Source: Teredinibacter turnerae
Lineage (GTDB): Bacteria > Pseudomonadota > Gammaproteobacteria > Pseudomonadales > Cellvibrionaceae
Assembly (NCBI RefSeq): GCF_037935975.1
Contig: NZ_CP149817.1
Location: 3,720,001 to 3,784,000 of the forward strand
Reading direction: 5' to 3'
DNA: 64,000 nucleotides
The notes under the pieces are model-generated. The model was not told the DNA's origin and made no database searches. It was given only the letters and a program-made list of their open reading frames with translations. Position 1 is the first letter of the stretch. Each line of letters opens with the position of its first letter. This document shows, in pieces, positions 27,078-36,559 of this stretch. The position numbers were made by a program, and so were the translations under genes.

Positions 27078-29579
27078 AACGTGAAAAGATTCAGCTATCT
27101 ATTTGGCCTCCTCGTCTGTCTGTTCGCCAGCCTGCATATCAACGCTCAGGGTCTGGGTTTTACCCCTACCCCGGAACAGATCGAAAAATTCAAGCAGATG
27201 TCGCCCGCCGAGCAAGAAGCGCTCGCTCGCTCGATGGGAATAAACCTGGACGACTTTCAAAGCCTGCTGGGCAATGGCAAAAACGCTGCTGCCACCCCCA
27301 AGGGTGAATCTGTTTCAGGGAAACGCGATAGAGACAGCTTGCTAAAAAGCGTAAAGCAAGGTGAATCCGAAGTCGAAAAAACCGCTTTGCTTGGTGTGGA
27401 TGAGCTAAGCCTGGAAGAAGATAAAGAAAAAGATACGATCAACGAAAAGCTTGAGCTCTTCGGTTACGACATCTTCCAATTCGGGGCAGATACCTTCTCG
27501 CCAAGCGTTGACATCCCTATTCCCTCGGATTACGTCTTAGGACCGGGCGATACGATCAACGTACAGCTTTACGGCAAGGAAAACACCACGCACAGCCTGA
27601 CAGTTGATCGCGACGGCCAGGTGATGTTCCCGAATATTGGGCCTGTATCCTTGGCTGGTTTGTCGTACTCCAAGGGCACGGCAAAAATCGAAGAAATTGT
27701 CAGCCAGCAAATGATTGGGGTTAAAAGCTCAGTCACCATGGGCACGCTGCGCACTGTGCGGGTGTTTGTGCTTGGTGAGGCAAATGTCCCCGGCTCCTAC
27801 GTGGTGGGTTCGCTGTCCACTATGACCAACGCCATTTTTGCTTCCGGTGGCATTACCAAAATCGGTTCGCTGCGCAATATTCAGTTGAAACGCCAGGGCA
27901 AGATCGTTACGACACTGGATCTATATGATCTACTGCTCCACGGCGACACCAGCAAAGATGCACGGCTTTTACCCGGCGATGTTATTTTCGTACCACCCAT
28001 CGGTAAAACCGTCGGCGTGGCGGGCGAAGTAAAACGCCCTGCTATTTACGAATTACTAAAAGAAAAGAGCGTTGCCGATGTTATCAGCCTCGCCGGCGGC
28101 CTACTTCCTACCGCGTTTGTGCCCGCTTCGCGGATCGAACGTATTTTGCAGGACAGCGGTGAGAAAACGCTGGTAAACCTGGACCTTTCGACCAATTCCG
28201 GCCGCAGTTTTAAGGTGCGCGACGCCGACGTGGTACAGATCTTTTCTACGCTGGAAACCATGCGCGACATCGTCAAGCTCGAAGGTCACGTAAAGCGCCC
28301 CGGCGGTTTTGCCTGGCGACCCAATATGCGGTTTACCGATATTGTCAGCAACGTGGACGATTTACTGGCCAACCCCGATATTGAAATTGGCATTATTCAG
28401 CGTGAAGAAAAATCGACCCGCAAAGTTCATGTGCTGACATTTTCACCGAAAATGGCGTTCGCCAACCCAAATAGCCAAGCGAATATCAAATTGGAATCGC
28501 GCGATACCGTCACTCTGTTCGATTACGAAACAGATCGCAGCGAGCTGCTTGAGCCCCTGATGGAGCGCCTGGAAACCCAGGCCAGCATTAACCTCCGCCA
28601 ACAAATTATGGAGGTATCGGGCAGTGTTCGCTTTCCTGGTAAATATCCACTCGCCAAGGACATGGACGCAAAGCAAGCGATTAACCTTGCTGGCGGCCTC
28701 ACCGAGAGCGCATTGGGAACAGCGGCAGAAATCACTCGATACGACCTTAATGAACAACGCACAACGGTCGTTATGCATATAAGCCTGGATATGCAACTGG
28801 ATAACCCAGTGCTGATGGCCGGCGACACCCTGCGCATCAAACAAATTCCTCTGTGGCAGAAAAAAGAATCTATCTCTCTCCTGGGGGAAGTTGTACACCC
28901 GGGCAATTACACTATTCTGCCGGGCGAAACCATTATGGACGTCCTTCACCGCGCAGGCGGCCTAACCCCGCATGCCTATCCTGAAGGCGCCGTTTTTTCT
29001 CGCGAGGAGCTTCGCCAGCTGGAAGCTGAGCGACTCGAAGATCTGCGCGATAAAATTGAATCGGATATCGCCGCGGTAAGCCTGCAGGAAGGTAAAGTCA
29101 GCGACGAAAAATCCGAGCAAATTCTCGAGAACTTGAACCAGGTGAAAGCGCTGGGCCGCATGGTTATCGACCTGCCCGCCATTATGTCGCATCCGAACGA
29201 ACTGGATTTTCAAATGGTGGATGGCGATAGCCTGGAAGTACCCCGCTACAAGCCGTCCGTGACTGTGGTCGGAGAGGTGCAATTCCCGACCTCGCACTTT
29301 TACGACAAGCGCCTTACGGTGGACGATTACGTGGATCGCTCCGGCGGCACCAAGTACAACGCAGATAAAAAACGTATTTACGTAGTAAAAGCCAATGGCC
29401 GCGTATTTCTGCCCAGCAACTCCGCCTGGTTTAAAAATCGTAGCCAGGCAATCGACCCCGGCGACACCATTATCGTACCGCTGGATACTGATCGCGTGGA
29501 CCGCTTGACGGTCTGGAGCAGTGTGACGCAGATTATGTATCAGGCGGCGTTGGGTATTGCGGCAATCGGGAAGTTGTAG
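27078..29579 (+). CDS. Wza-like polysaccharide export protein with multiple SLBB domains
   Basis: About 833 residues from ATG 27078, which gives a good signal peptide (KRFSYLFGLLVCLFASLHINAQ); an earlier in-frame start at 27003 abuts wzi. After a linker, the polysaccharide-export domain starts at DYVLGPGDTINVQLYGKENTT, followed by several SLBB-type repeats (e.g. VFVLGEANVPGSYVVG, VGVAGEVKRPAIYELL, ISLLGEVVHPGNYTILPGE, VTVVGEVQFPTSHFY). It is about twice the length of E. coli Wza (379) and resembles the long SLBB-rich exporters. Predicted to form the periplasmic/outer-membrane channel. No Wzc kinase gene lies beside it. Confidence 0.87.
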   Translation, partial: NVKRFSYLFGLLVCLFASLHINAQGLGFTPTPEQIEKFKQMSPAEQEALARSMGINLDDFQSLLGNGKNAAATPKGESVSGKRDRDSLLKSVKQGESEVEKTALLGVDELSLEEDKEKDTINEKLELFGYDIFQFGADTFSPSVDIPIPSDYVLGPGDTINVQLYGKENTTHSLTVDRDGQVMFPNIGPVSLAGLSYSKGTAKIEEIVSQQMIGVKSSVTMGTLRTVRVFVLGEANVPGSYVVGSLSTMTNAIFASGGITKIGSLRNIQLKRQGKIVTTLDLYDLLLHGDTSKDARLLPGDVIFVPPIGKTVGVAGEVKRPAIYELLKEKSVADVISLAGGLLPTAFVPASRIERILQDSGEKTLVNLDLSTNSGRSFKVRDADVVQIFSTLETMRDIVKLEGHVKRPGGFAWRPNMRFTDIVSNVDDLLANPDIEIGIIQREEKSTRKVHVLTFSPKMAFANPNSQANIKLESRDTVTLFDYETDRSELLEPLMERLETQASINLRQQIMEVSGSVRFPGKYPLAKDMDAKQAINLAGGLTESALGTAAEITRYDLNEQRTTVVMHISLDMQLDNPVLMAGDTLRIKQIPLWQKKESISLLGEVVHPGNYTILPGETIMDVLHRAGGLTPHAYPEGAVFSREELRQLEAERLEDLRDKIESDIAAVSLQEGKVSDEKSEQILENLNQVKALGRMVIDLPAIMSHPNELDFQMVDGDSLEVPRYKPSVTVVGEVQFPTSHFYDKRLTVDDYVDRSGGTKYNADKKRIYVVKANGRVFLPSNSAWFKNRSQAIDPGDTIIVPLDTDRVDRLTVWSSVTQIMYQAALGIAAIGKL

Positions 29580-29594
29580 GCCCGCCGAAGGCGG

Positions 29595-30150
29595 GCTTAG
29601 GGAACACTCCCTTTGGTCGTTTCTGGGAGCGCCGCCGCGATGCGGTGGCTTAGGGAACACTCCCTTTGGTCGTTTCTGGGAGCGCCGCCGCGATGCGGTG
29701 GCTTAGGGAACACTCCCTTTGGTCGTTGCTGGGAGCGCCGCCGCGATGCGGGGCTTGGGGAACACTCCCTTTGGTCGTTTCTGGGAGCGCCACCGCGATG
29801 CGGGGCTTTGGGAGCACTCCCTTTGGTCGTTTCTGGGAGCGCCGCCGCTGCGCGGGGCTTGAGGAACACTCCCTTTGGTCGTTTCTGAGAGCGTCGCCGC
29901 TGTGCGGGGCTTGGGGGACACTCCCTTTGGTCGTTGCTGGGACGCTGCGCTGCTGGGGGCGCTTTCCTTTGGTCGCTTTGGGGTAACGGCATCAAGATTT
30001 GGGAAATAGTGCAATCTGAGTATTGGGTTAGCGTGGGAAACTATGTCGACGGAGCGCCGCCGCTGTGCGGGGCTTGGGCACTCCCTTTGGTCGTTGCTGG
30101 GACGCTGCGCTGCTGGGAGCGCTTTCCTTTGGTCGCTTTGGGAACACACC
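29595..30150. repeat. 52/53-bp tandem repeat array
   Basis: Seven tandem units with starts at 29595, 29648, 29701, 29753, 29805, 29857 and 29909, so the period is 53 then 52. Core: ACTCCCTTTGGTCGTTTCTG and a GC-rich hairpin GCCGCCGCGATGCGGTGGC that drifts from unit to unit. A degenerate copy reappears at about 30050-30145. The frames open through it are products of the repeat, not genes. Confidence 0.9.
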
Positions 30151-30300
30151 TACCGCAAGTTGCAAAGAGTAGGATTAGAGTGTTTGTTTGGGTTGGATAG
30201 CTTGTTAAGCTGATAAATCCCGGTAACTCAAAAGCACCAACTACGGAATAAAGTGCTTCGGAACAAAAGCACCAGGAACTCACCTTGAAAATGGAATTTC

Positions 30301-31863
30301 ATGAACACATCACACAATCTCATTGTTAGCGATTCTTTTGGCAATTGTTACGAGCTCGTGCTCGGGTATAACCCTCCGGGTGACGTCCGCCGGGAATATC
30401 ATCGGTTTACTGACACGGTTTATGCCATGCAGTTCGTTGCCCGACTCAACGTAGCCAACCAGCAATGGCCAGCACTGCTGGGGCGTTGGCTTAGCGGTAC
30501 CAACGAGCACGAAAGTATGGCCTACCGGGTCGCGGCGCTTGTGGTTCGGGGAGTTGTTAACTTTTTCAAAGTACCTCGATTGGACGAAGCAACGCCCATC
30601 CCCATCGAATTGGGTAAAGCACTCGTATTTTCGCCAGCGGTGGAAAACACGCCTACCCCATTCGCCGCACAAAAACAGCAATTGTCGAATAGAGCTGAAG
30701 CAGAAGCACTGACGGCGGCCCTCACACCCACGCAGCTTAATCAAATACAGGTGGATTGTGGCTTTATCAGTCGAACCCAGGCGGGTTTTAGCCCGCCTGA
30801 TGCGCAACTCGCACGAAGCCAGCTGACCGATGCGCTTGTTCGCGGCGATATCTGGGCATGGAAAATAGACTTCCGACCGCACGCACCCAGCAGCAACACG
30901 AAAAGTGAGGTTTCATCTGCAGCAGATATACCGGGAAACCGGAAAATACCCTTAGCTCCGGAACCTGCCTCCACCACATCGACCCAAGCCGCCCCGCAAC
31001 CTGCGCCCATCGAAACAAGTATTGCCGGTAAAAAAACTGACCCCCAAAATTTTGCCGACGCCAAACGACAGCTGGCAAAACGGCGAGTGCAAATCCAGAA
31101 CGAAGGTAAGGTACCGGAAAAATACACGCAGGAAGAGCTTGTACATATCACCAGCCAGGGGGAAATTAATGAAAAATACATCGTGCGCATTATAGAAACG
31201 CGACACATAAAAGATGGAGACGGCTATTTGGGAACTATAGAAAACGGCGCGATGAAGTACTGGAGTACCACCTTCGACCAGCTTGAAGCCAACGATACCG
31301 ACCCCAGATTAATCTGCGCCGCCACCGGCAAAGCCTATAAACCTGAAGAAGAGTACACCCTAGCGATTATCGATAAGCAGCAGGTTATGGACAAAGACGG
31401 CAGTTACGCATTTGTACCCACCTATGAGAATATGAGCAACTTAGCCAAACAGGAAATCGCAGGCAAGTTACCTCACCCAGAGCTGCTGGAAGAAACCCTC
31501 TCGCAAGAAACGAGTGAAAAATATTTTGAGGCGGTAACCGCGATGGAGAGTGTTAAGGAAGGGGGCTCGAAAGAAGGCGATATTCAGAAGGCCTACTTTA
31601 GAGATAACAACATTTCCAGGCACGACCAAAAACTATTTAAAAATCGGGCCAAACTTCAAAAAGAGACCGGCGCCAACGAGCACTTTCTAGGCAACGGCCT
31701 TACCAAGAACCTGAAAAACCCAGAAGGCGGCAGTAATGTTTACGGTGTAATGGAAACCTATTCCTACGACAAAAATCCGCAAACGTTCAAGCAAATGCAG
31801 GCCGGTAATAACCCAGCGGTAACCACGATAAAATTAACACCCATTCAAGGATTACACGCATGA
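30301..31863 (+). CDS. Unrecognised effector-like protein, possible polymorphic toxin
   Basis: 520 residues, no family recognised. No signal peptide or membrane segment. Layout: an N-terminal globular part (1-190), a Ser/Thr/Pro/Ala-rich linker (about 195-250, TSTQAAPQPAPIETS), a charged helical piece (DAKRQLAKRRVQIQNEGKVPEKY), then a C-terminal domain (about 290-520) beginning EKYIVRIIETRHIKDGDGYLGT. Such a linker between a conserved front and a distinct C-terminus is common in secreted polymorphic toxins. It overlaps by ATGA the first of two paralogous small genes, the arrangement expected for a toxin with duplicated immunity genes. No secretion genes are nearby. Function is inference. Confidence 0.65.
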   Translation: MNTSHNLIVSDSFGNCYELVLGYNPPGDVRREYHRFTDTVYAMQFVARLNVANQQWPALLGRWLSGTNEHESMAYRVAALVVRGVVNFFKVPRLDEATPIPIELGKALVFSPAVENTPTPFAAQKQQLSNRAEAEALTAALTPTQLNQIQVDCGFISRTQAGFSPPDAQLARSQLTDALVRGDIWAWKIDFRPHAPSSNTKSEVSSAADIPGNRKIPLAPEPASTTSTQAAPQPAPIETSIAGKKTDPQNFADAKRQLAKRRVQIQNEGKVPEKYTQEELVHITSQGEINEKYIVRIIETRHIKDGDGYLGTIENGAMKYWSTTFDQLEANDTDPRLICAATGKAYKPEEEYTLAIIDKQQVMDKDGSYAFVPTYENMSNLAKQEIAGKLPHPELLEETLSQETSEKYFEAVTAMESVKEGGSKEGDIQKAYFRDNNISRHDQKLFKNRAKLQKETGANEHFLGNGLTKNLKNPEGGSNVYGVMETYSYDKNPQTFKQMQAGNNPAVTTIKLTPIQGLHA

Positions 31864-32423
31864 AGCCCCCGAAGTTCGACGATAAAAACTGGAAGCCCGT
31901 ACCCCGTATTCCAGAATGGTCGGTGTATCAGCCTGAAGCTATACCAACCGATTGGAAGCTAATCACCACAACTTACGAAAAACGGGGGAGCAGTGATTAC
32001 GATTGGAAATTTTATTTCCGCCAAGAAATACTTATCATCTATCGCTATTTAGATACGATTAGTCCCTTTAGCGGAACGCCAATCCGCCATATAGAGCAAT
32101 ACGAATTCCCCATTCAGGGTGCCCGCTGGTTTGTAGGCAATATCAAGCGTTTCTTTCTAAAACCCGGCGAGCCGGGTGCCTTGCCAGCCCATAAATTTTC
32201 ACTGGCCGAGTACTGCGGCGACGAAAAGCTAGGGATATCCCGGTTAGTAGATTGCTATGCCAGTACGCCAGGATATGCGCTCGAAAATCTCAGCCGTTGC
32301 GAACACCCAGATCAGGACTTATGTCAGTGCTTCGACATGAGCGACGAAGCCCTGTTTAAAGAAGGCGGCTACCTGGCGTTGTTTACGGATATTGCAGAAA
32401 GGTACGAGCGTGGGGAGTTATAA
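31860..32423 (+). CDS. Small cytoplasmic protein, putative immunity protein 1
   Basis: 187 residues, no known family. Starts with MKPPKFDDKNWKPVPRIPEW and has Cys-containing segments near the C-terminus (SRCEHPDQDLCQCFDMSDEA). Coupled by ATGA to the effector-like gene. It is a paralogue of the next gene: the C-terminal half is almost identical while residues about 20-75 differ strongly, as if only the part facing a partner has diverged. Confidence 0.65.
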   Translation: MKPPKFDDKNWKPVPRIPEWSVYQPEAIPTDWKLITTTYEKRGSSDYDWKFYFRQEILIIYRYLDTISPFSGTPIRHIEQYEFPIQGARWFVGNIKRFFLKPGEPGALPAHKFSLAEYCGDEKLGISRLVDCYASTPGYALENLSRCEHPDQDLCQCFDMSDEALFKEGGYLALFTDIAERYERGEL

Positions 32424-32487
32424 AGGAGTGCGATTTTGGTTTGTCTACCGGTAAATCGAACCCGCAATACGCTTAAAGGATTAACGC

Positions 32488-33063
32488 ATGAAGCCACCGG
32501 AATTCGATGAAAAAAACTGGAAACCCGTACCCCGTGTTCCGGAGTGGCCGCTCTTTCAGCCAGAAGCGTTACCTGAAAACTGGAAAATTGTACAGAAACA
32601 TTTTGAAGATCGCGCGGGGGACGACTACAACTGGCATTTGTACTTCGATGGAAAAATGCTAATCATTTATGAATGCGACGACACAATAAATAGATTTAAC
32701 GGAGAACCAATCCGTCACATATTCCAATACGAATTCCCCATCCAAGGCGCCCGTTGGTTTGTGGATAATATCAAGCGTTTCTTTCTAAAACCCGGCGAGC
32801 CGGGCGCCTTACCTGCCCATAAATTTTCGCTAACCGAATACTGCGGCGACGAAAAACTGGGTATCTCACGCCTAGTAGATTGCTATGCCAGCACACCCGG
32901 TTATTGCTTTAAAAATCAAAGCCGTTGTGGCCACCCGAACAGGGACCTATGTCAGTGTTTCGACATGAGCGACGAAGCCCTGTTTAAAGAAGGCGGCTAC
33001 CTGGCGTTGTTTACGGATATTGCCGAAAGATATGAGCGTGGGGAGTTAGAAGAAAAACCGTAG
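32488..33063 (+). CDS. Small cytoplasmic protein, putative immunity protein 2 (paralogue)
   Basis: 191 residues, paralogous to the preceding gene. Shared blocks include YEFPIQGARWFV.NIKRFF, LKPGEPGALPAHKFSL and MSDEALFKEGGYLALFTDIA; the variable block is residues about 20-75 and a short piece around 140-150. The 64-base spacer contains a fresh start context, consistent with tandem duplication after the first gene. Likely protects against a variant of the same toxin; inference. Confidence 0.65.
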   Translation: MKPPEFDEKNWKPVPRVPEWPLFQPEALPENWKIVQKHFEDRAGDDYNWHLYFDGKMLIIYECDDTINRFNGEPIRHIFQYEFPIQGARWFVDNIKRFFLKPGEPGALPAHKFSLTEYCGDEKLGISRLVDCYASTPGYCFKNQSRCGHPNRDLCQCFDMSDEALFKEGGYLALFTDIAERYERGELEEKP

Positions 33064-33340
33064 AAGTGCAGCGCAGCGAAACGCCCCAGAAGCCGGTTCG
33101 ACAAACCGGCGTTCCAGCAATCCTTTAGGATTGCTAAAAACAACCAAATCAAAAAAGCCCGATCATTTCTGACCGGGCTTCCGAATGTGTTGGCCCCTCC
33201 GGGGTTCGGGCGGTATCCCTCACCCGTTCACCGCTGAAAAAGCGATGCTTTTTCCGGGCGCGGTTCACCCAACTGGGCTACGCCCAGCAGTCTCCGCCAA
33301 ATCAAAAAAGCCCGATCATTTCTGACCGGGCTTTTTTGAT
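33064..33340. repeat. Hairpin cluster with two identical 35-bp terminator-like units
   Basis: Includes GCCGGTTCGACAAACCGGC then GTTCC then AGCAATCCTTTAGGATTGCT, i.e. the same linker and variable stems as the arrays at 38-42 kb. A 35-base unit with stem AGCCCG/CGGGCT occurs at 33146-33180 and again, identical, at 33299-33333; the second copy extends into T and A runs and serves as terminator for tRNA-Asn. Confidence 0.7.
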
Positions 33341-33341
33341 T

Positions 33342-33417
33342 TGGCTCCGCCTGCTGGGCTCGAACCAGCGACCCAATGATTAACAGTCATTTGCTCTACC
33401 AACTGAGCTAAGGCGGA
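33342..33417 (-). tRNA. tRNA-Asn (GTT)
   Basis: Minus-strand cloverleaf: acceptor TCCGCCT/GGCGGA, D arm AGCTCAGTTGGTAGAGC, anticodon loop CTGTTAA (GTT), T arm GCTGGTTCGAGCCCAGC, encoded CCA. A hairpin with T run follows immediately. Confidence 0.95.
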
Positions 33418-33524
33418 ATGGCTTTGGGCTCTTGCCCGAAAGAGCGCGTATCTTACTGATGCGGCCCTGGGGTGTCAACCCCTAATAAAACTTTTTAACT
33501 CGTTGATTTTTCTCGGGTTTATAG

Positions 33525-33601
<77 letters not shown>

Positions 33602-33982
33602 ACTATATCCCGCAACGAGAGGGCGCGTATTGTATATAGGAATATCTGCCATCGCAACAGAAAAATCCGCGCGGAACGTTAGCCTCTCAGCGTGGACAAA
33701 AGCTTGGTTTAATTTGATCGCAGACAGGAATGAAAGGTATTACGCGCCGACATGTATGTAAGTACGCGCCTTCATTCTGCTAGAATGGCGACCCGATACC
33801 TGTGTGTTTTGATTGGGGGCGCACATTATCCCGCGTTCTTTAAGGCTGCCACAGAGCATACAAGAGCCATAGAACCACATAAGAAGCAGAAGGCCCTAGA
33901 CTGAATAGAGCCCTACCAGAGTGAAATTTGAGTATTCTTTCCTCAAATTTTGTTGTTCTTCCACGCATATGAATAACTAAAA
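33602..33982. other. Intergenic region upstream of the sugar symporter
   Basis: About 380 bases between divergent transcripts (tRNA-Val left, symporter right). It must hold promoters for both, but no clear operator palindrome or regulator gene is visible. Confidence 0.4.
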
Positions 33983-35452
33983 ATGAATACACAATCCGAT
34001 AAATTATCCGTAATGGAGAAAGTGGGCTACAGCCTTGGCGACCTTGCCGCCAACCTGGTATTCCAAACGCTAGTAACCTATATCGTGTTTTTTTACACCG
34101 ACGTATACAAACTGGGCGCCGGTGCTGCTCAAACTGTCATTTTCTGGTGTGGTATTTTAGGTGGTGTTGTCTTTGCCCCCATCATGGGGATGATCGCCGA
34201 CCGGACGCACACCCGCTGGGGCAAATATCGCCCGTGGGTACTCTGGACCGCGGTTCCATTCGCCGTCATGATTTTCCTTACCTTTACCACACCCGACCTA
34301 GGGCCAACCGGTAAAGTGGTATATGCCTTTGTTACTTACCTGCTGCTGGTAATGCTCTATTCTGCCAACAACCTGCCTTACGCCTCATTGAGCGGCGTGT
34401 TAACGGGTAACATGGCTGAGCGCAACAGTCTGTCTTCTTATCGGTTTGTTGCGGTTATGGCCGCACAATTTATTATCCAGGTACTGATGCTGCCGATCAT
34501 TCTAATGGTAGGTAAAGGTGATCAGGCGCTGGGTTTTCGCATGGTAATGAGTGTGTTCGCGGTTGCCGGCGTAATCTGTTTTATTATCACCTTTCTCACC
34601 ACAAGAGAACGGGTTGTGGTCGCTCAGGAAGAGTCCAAAATCTCCGATGACCTCCGCGACCTGATGAAAAACCTGCCCTGGCTCATTATGCTCGGCGTCG
34701 TTATTTTGGTCTTCATCACGCTCGCGTTAAAAGGTGGTATGTACATCTACTACTTTAACAACTATGTCGATGAAGCCGCGCTTGCGCAGTTCCTGACCAA
34801 CATCGGATTTTACAGCTTTATCGATTGGCTGACCGTCGTGTTCCACAGCATGGGCCTGAATTTCGAGTGGCCACGCGAAGCCACGGCTTCTGGCTACGGC
34901 TTGTTTAATGGTGGCGGTATTATTCTGATGATCGTCGGTATTGGCTTTTCCAAGCCTCTTGCCGATAAATTCGGTAAACGCAATATCTACCGCTTGTTCC
35001 TCGCTGTATCCACATTGTTCGTTTTAGCGTTTATCGCATTCCCGAAAGACGCCATCGGCATGATGTTTATGTCGCAAATTCTGCACGGCTTCTTTTATGG
35101 CATCACCATTCCATTGATGTGGGCAATGATTGCAGACGTCGCTGACTATTCCGAGTGGAAAAACAAGCGTCGCGCAACCGGTATGATTTTTTCAGCCAGC
35201 ATTCTCGGCCTAAAAGGTGGCCTGACCTTGGGTAGCACTATCGCCTCCATGATTTTGGAGCACTACCACTACAACCCGGAACTGGACGTGCAAGCAGAGG
35301 AAACGGTGCAGGGAATTCGCCTGGCCATCAGCCTTTATGCGTCTATCCCGTTCTTCCTGGCGGCGGCGATTCTGTTTTTATACGAAATTAACAAACGTAT
35401 GGAAGCTCAGATCGAGAACGATCTGGCCGAGCGACGAACTGCTACACTCTAA
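33983..35452 (+). CDS. GPH-family sugar:cation symporter (MFS)
   Basis: 489 residues with about twelve membrane segments. The N-terminal signature matches the glycoside-pentoside-hexuronide family: MEKVGYSLGDLAANLVFQ in TM1 and GMIADRTHTRWGKYRPW in the loop after TM2. Members import xylosides, melibiose, glucuronides and similar sugars with Na+ or H+. The next gene is a signal-less GH43 enzyme, so the pair likely imports and then cleaves xylo- or arabino-oligosaccharides. A short loop insertion near residues 255-300 (with IGFYSFIDWLTVVFHSMG) lengthens the protein slightly. Confidence 0.92.
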   Translation: MNTQSDKLSVMEKVGYSLGDLAANLVFQTLVTYIVFFYTDVYKLGAGAAQTVIFWCGILGGVVFAPIMGMIADRTHTRWGKYRPWVLWTAVPFAVMIFLTFTTPDLGPTGKVVYAFVTYLLLVMLYSANNLPYASLSGVLTGNMAERNSLSSYRFVAVMAAQFIIQVLMLPIILMVGKGDQALGFRMVMSVFAVAGVICFIITFLTTRERVVVAQEESKISDDLRDLMKNLPWLIMLGVVILVFITLALKGGMYIYYFNNYVDEAALAQFLTNIGFYSFIDWLTVVFHSMGLNFEWPREATASGYGLFNGGGIILMIVGIGFSKPLADKFGKRNIYRLFLAVSTLFVLAFIAFPKDAIGMMFMSQILHGFFYGITIPLMWAMIADVADYSEWKNKRRATGMIFSASILGLKGGLTLGSTIASMILEHYHYNPELDVQAEETVQGIRLAISLYASIPFFLAAAILFLYEINKRMEAQIENDLAERRTATL

Positions 35453-35471
35453 ACACTTTTTACCCTTTTTC

Positions 35472-35503
35472 GCCGGGCGCCTTTACGGGTACCCGGCTTT
35501 TTC
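35472..35503 (+). terminator. Terminator-like hairpin between symporter and GH43 genes
   Basis: Stem GCCGGG/CCCGGC followed by TTTTTC on the plus strand. It may reduce or uncouple transcription of the downstream GH43 gene. Confidence 0.6.
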
Positions 35504-35534
35504 ATAAACACCCAAGCGAAGGTTCTACATTCCT

Positions 35535-36554
35535 ATGGCCGACGAAGAATATACCCAACTGGACTTTGACGAAGTAAACGCCAAGGCAATTTCGCAGCCA
35601 CTGGTTAAAAACATCTACACCGCAGACCCGTCCGCACATGTTTTTAACGGCAAGATATACATCTACCCCTCACACGATATCGACGCAGGCATTCCATTCA
35701 ACGACAACGGCGACCACTTCGGCATGGAGGATTACCACGTAATCTCCATGGACAGCCCGGAAGCAGAAGCTGTCGATAACGGCGTTGCGCTGCATGTTAA
35801 AGATGTACCCTGGGCAGCCCGCCAGATGTGGGCTCCCGATGCCGCCCACAAAGATGGCAAATACTACCTGTACTTCCCCGCCAAGCGCGAAGACGATATT
35901 TTTCAAATTGGCGTTGCGGTAAGCGACTCACCGACCGGCCCTTTCGTTGCTCAGCCAGAAGCCATTAAAGGCAGCTACACCATCGACCCGGCGGTATTCG
36001 AAGACGACGACGGCAACTACTACATGTACTTTGGTGGAATCTGGGGTGGTCAGCTGCAGAACTACCGCAACAACACCTATAGCGCATCTAACCAGGAGCC
36101 TGCGGACAACGAGCCTGCGTTAGGCCCGATTGCCGCAAAAATGAGCGACGATATGTTGGAGTTCGCGGAAGAGCCGCGCGAGCTGCAAATTATTGACGAC
36201 GAAGGCAACCCGTTGCTCGCTGGCGACCACGACCGCCGCTTCTTCGAAGCCTCGTGGATGCACAAATATAACGGTAAGTACTATTTCTCGTACTCTACGG
36301 GCGATACCCACTTCCTGTGCTACGCCATAGGCGACAACCCCTACGGCCCGTTCACTTACGCTGGCCGTATTCTGAACCCGGTTGTTGGCTGGACCACGCA
36401 CCACTCCATCTGTGCTTACGAAGATCGCTGGTTCCTTTTCTACCACGACTCCACCCTGTCCAAGGGCGTCACTCACCTTCGCTCCATTAAAATGGCGGAA
36501 ATTAAGTACGATGCGGATGGGAAAATTATTACGATGGACCCGTACAGAGACTAG
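35535..36554 (+). CDS. GH43 glycoside hydrolase (beta-xylosidase/arabinofuranosidase type), cytoplasmic
   Basis: 339 residues, a single five-bladed GH43 propeller with no signal peptide. The three catalytic acids are placeable: general base Asp31 in YTADPSAHVF, pKa modulator Asp151 in TIDPAVFEDD, and general acid Glu238 in RFFEASWMHKYNGKYYFSYS. MWAPDAAHKDGKYYLYF is also typical. Predicted to release xylose or arabinose from imported oligosaccharides. It follows the GPH symporter by about 80 bases. Confidence 0.92.
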   Translation: MADEEYTQLDFDEVNAKAISQPLVKNIYTADPSAHVFNGKIYIYPSHDIDAGIPFNDNGDHFGMEDYHVISMDSPEAEAVDNGVALHVKDVPWAARQMWAPDAAHKDGKYYLYFPAKREDDIFQIGVAVSDSPTGPFVAQPEAIKGSYTIDPAVFEDDDGNYYMYFGGIWGGQLQNYRNNTYSASNQEPADNEPALGPIAAKMSDDMLEFAEEPRELQIIDDEGNPLLAGDHDRRFFEASWMHKYNGKYYFSYSTGDTHFLCYAIGDNPYGPFTYAGRILNPVVGWTTHHSICAYEDRWFLFYHDSTLSKGVTHLRSIKMAEIKYDADGKIITMDPYRD

Positions 36555-36559
36555 GCCAG

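Noticed and set aside
29595-30150. Proteins encoded by open frames in the tandem repeats
   Set aside because: Several frames on both strands are open only because the repeat lacks stop codons; no start context or domain.
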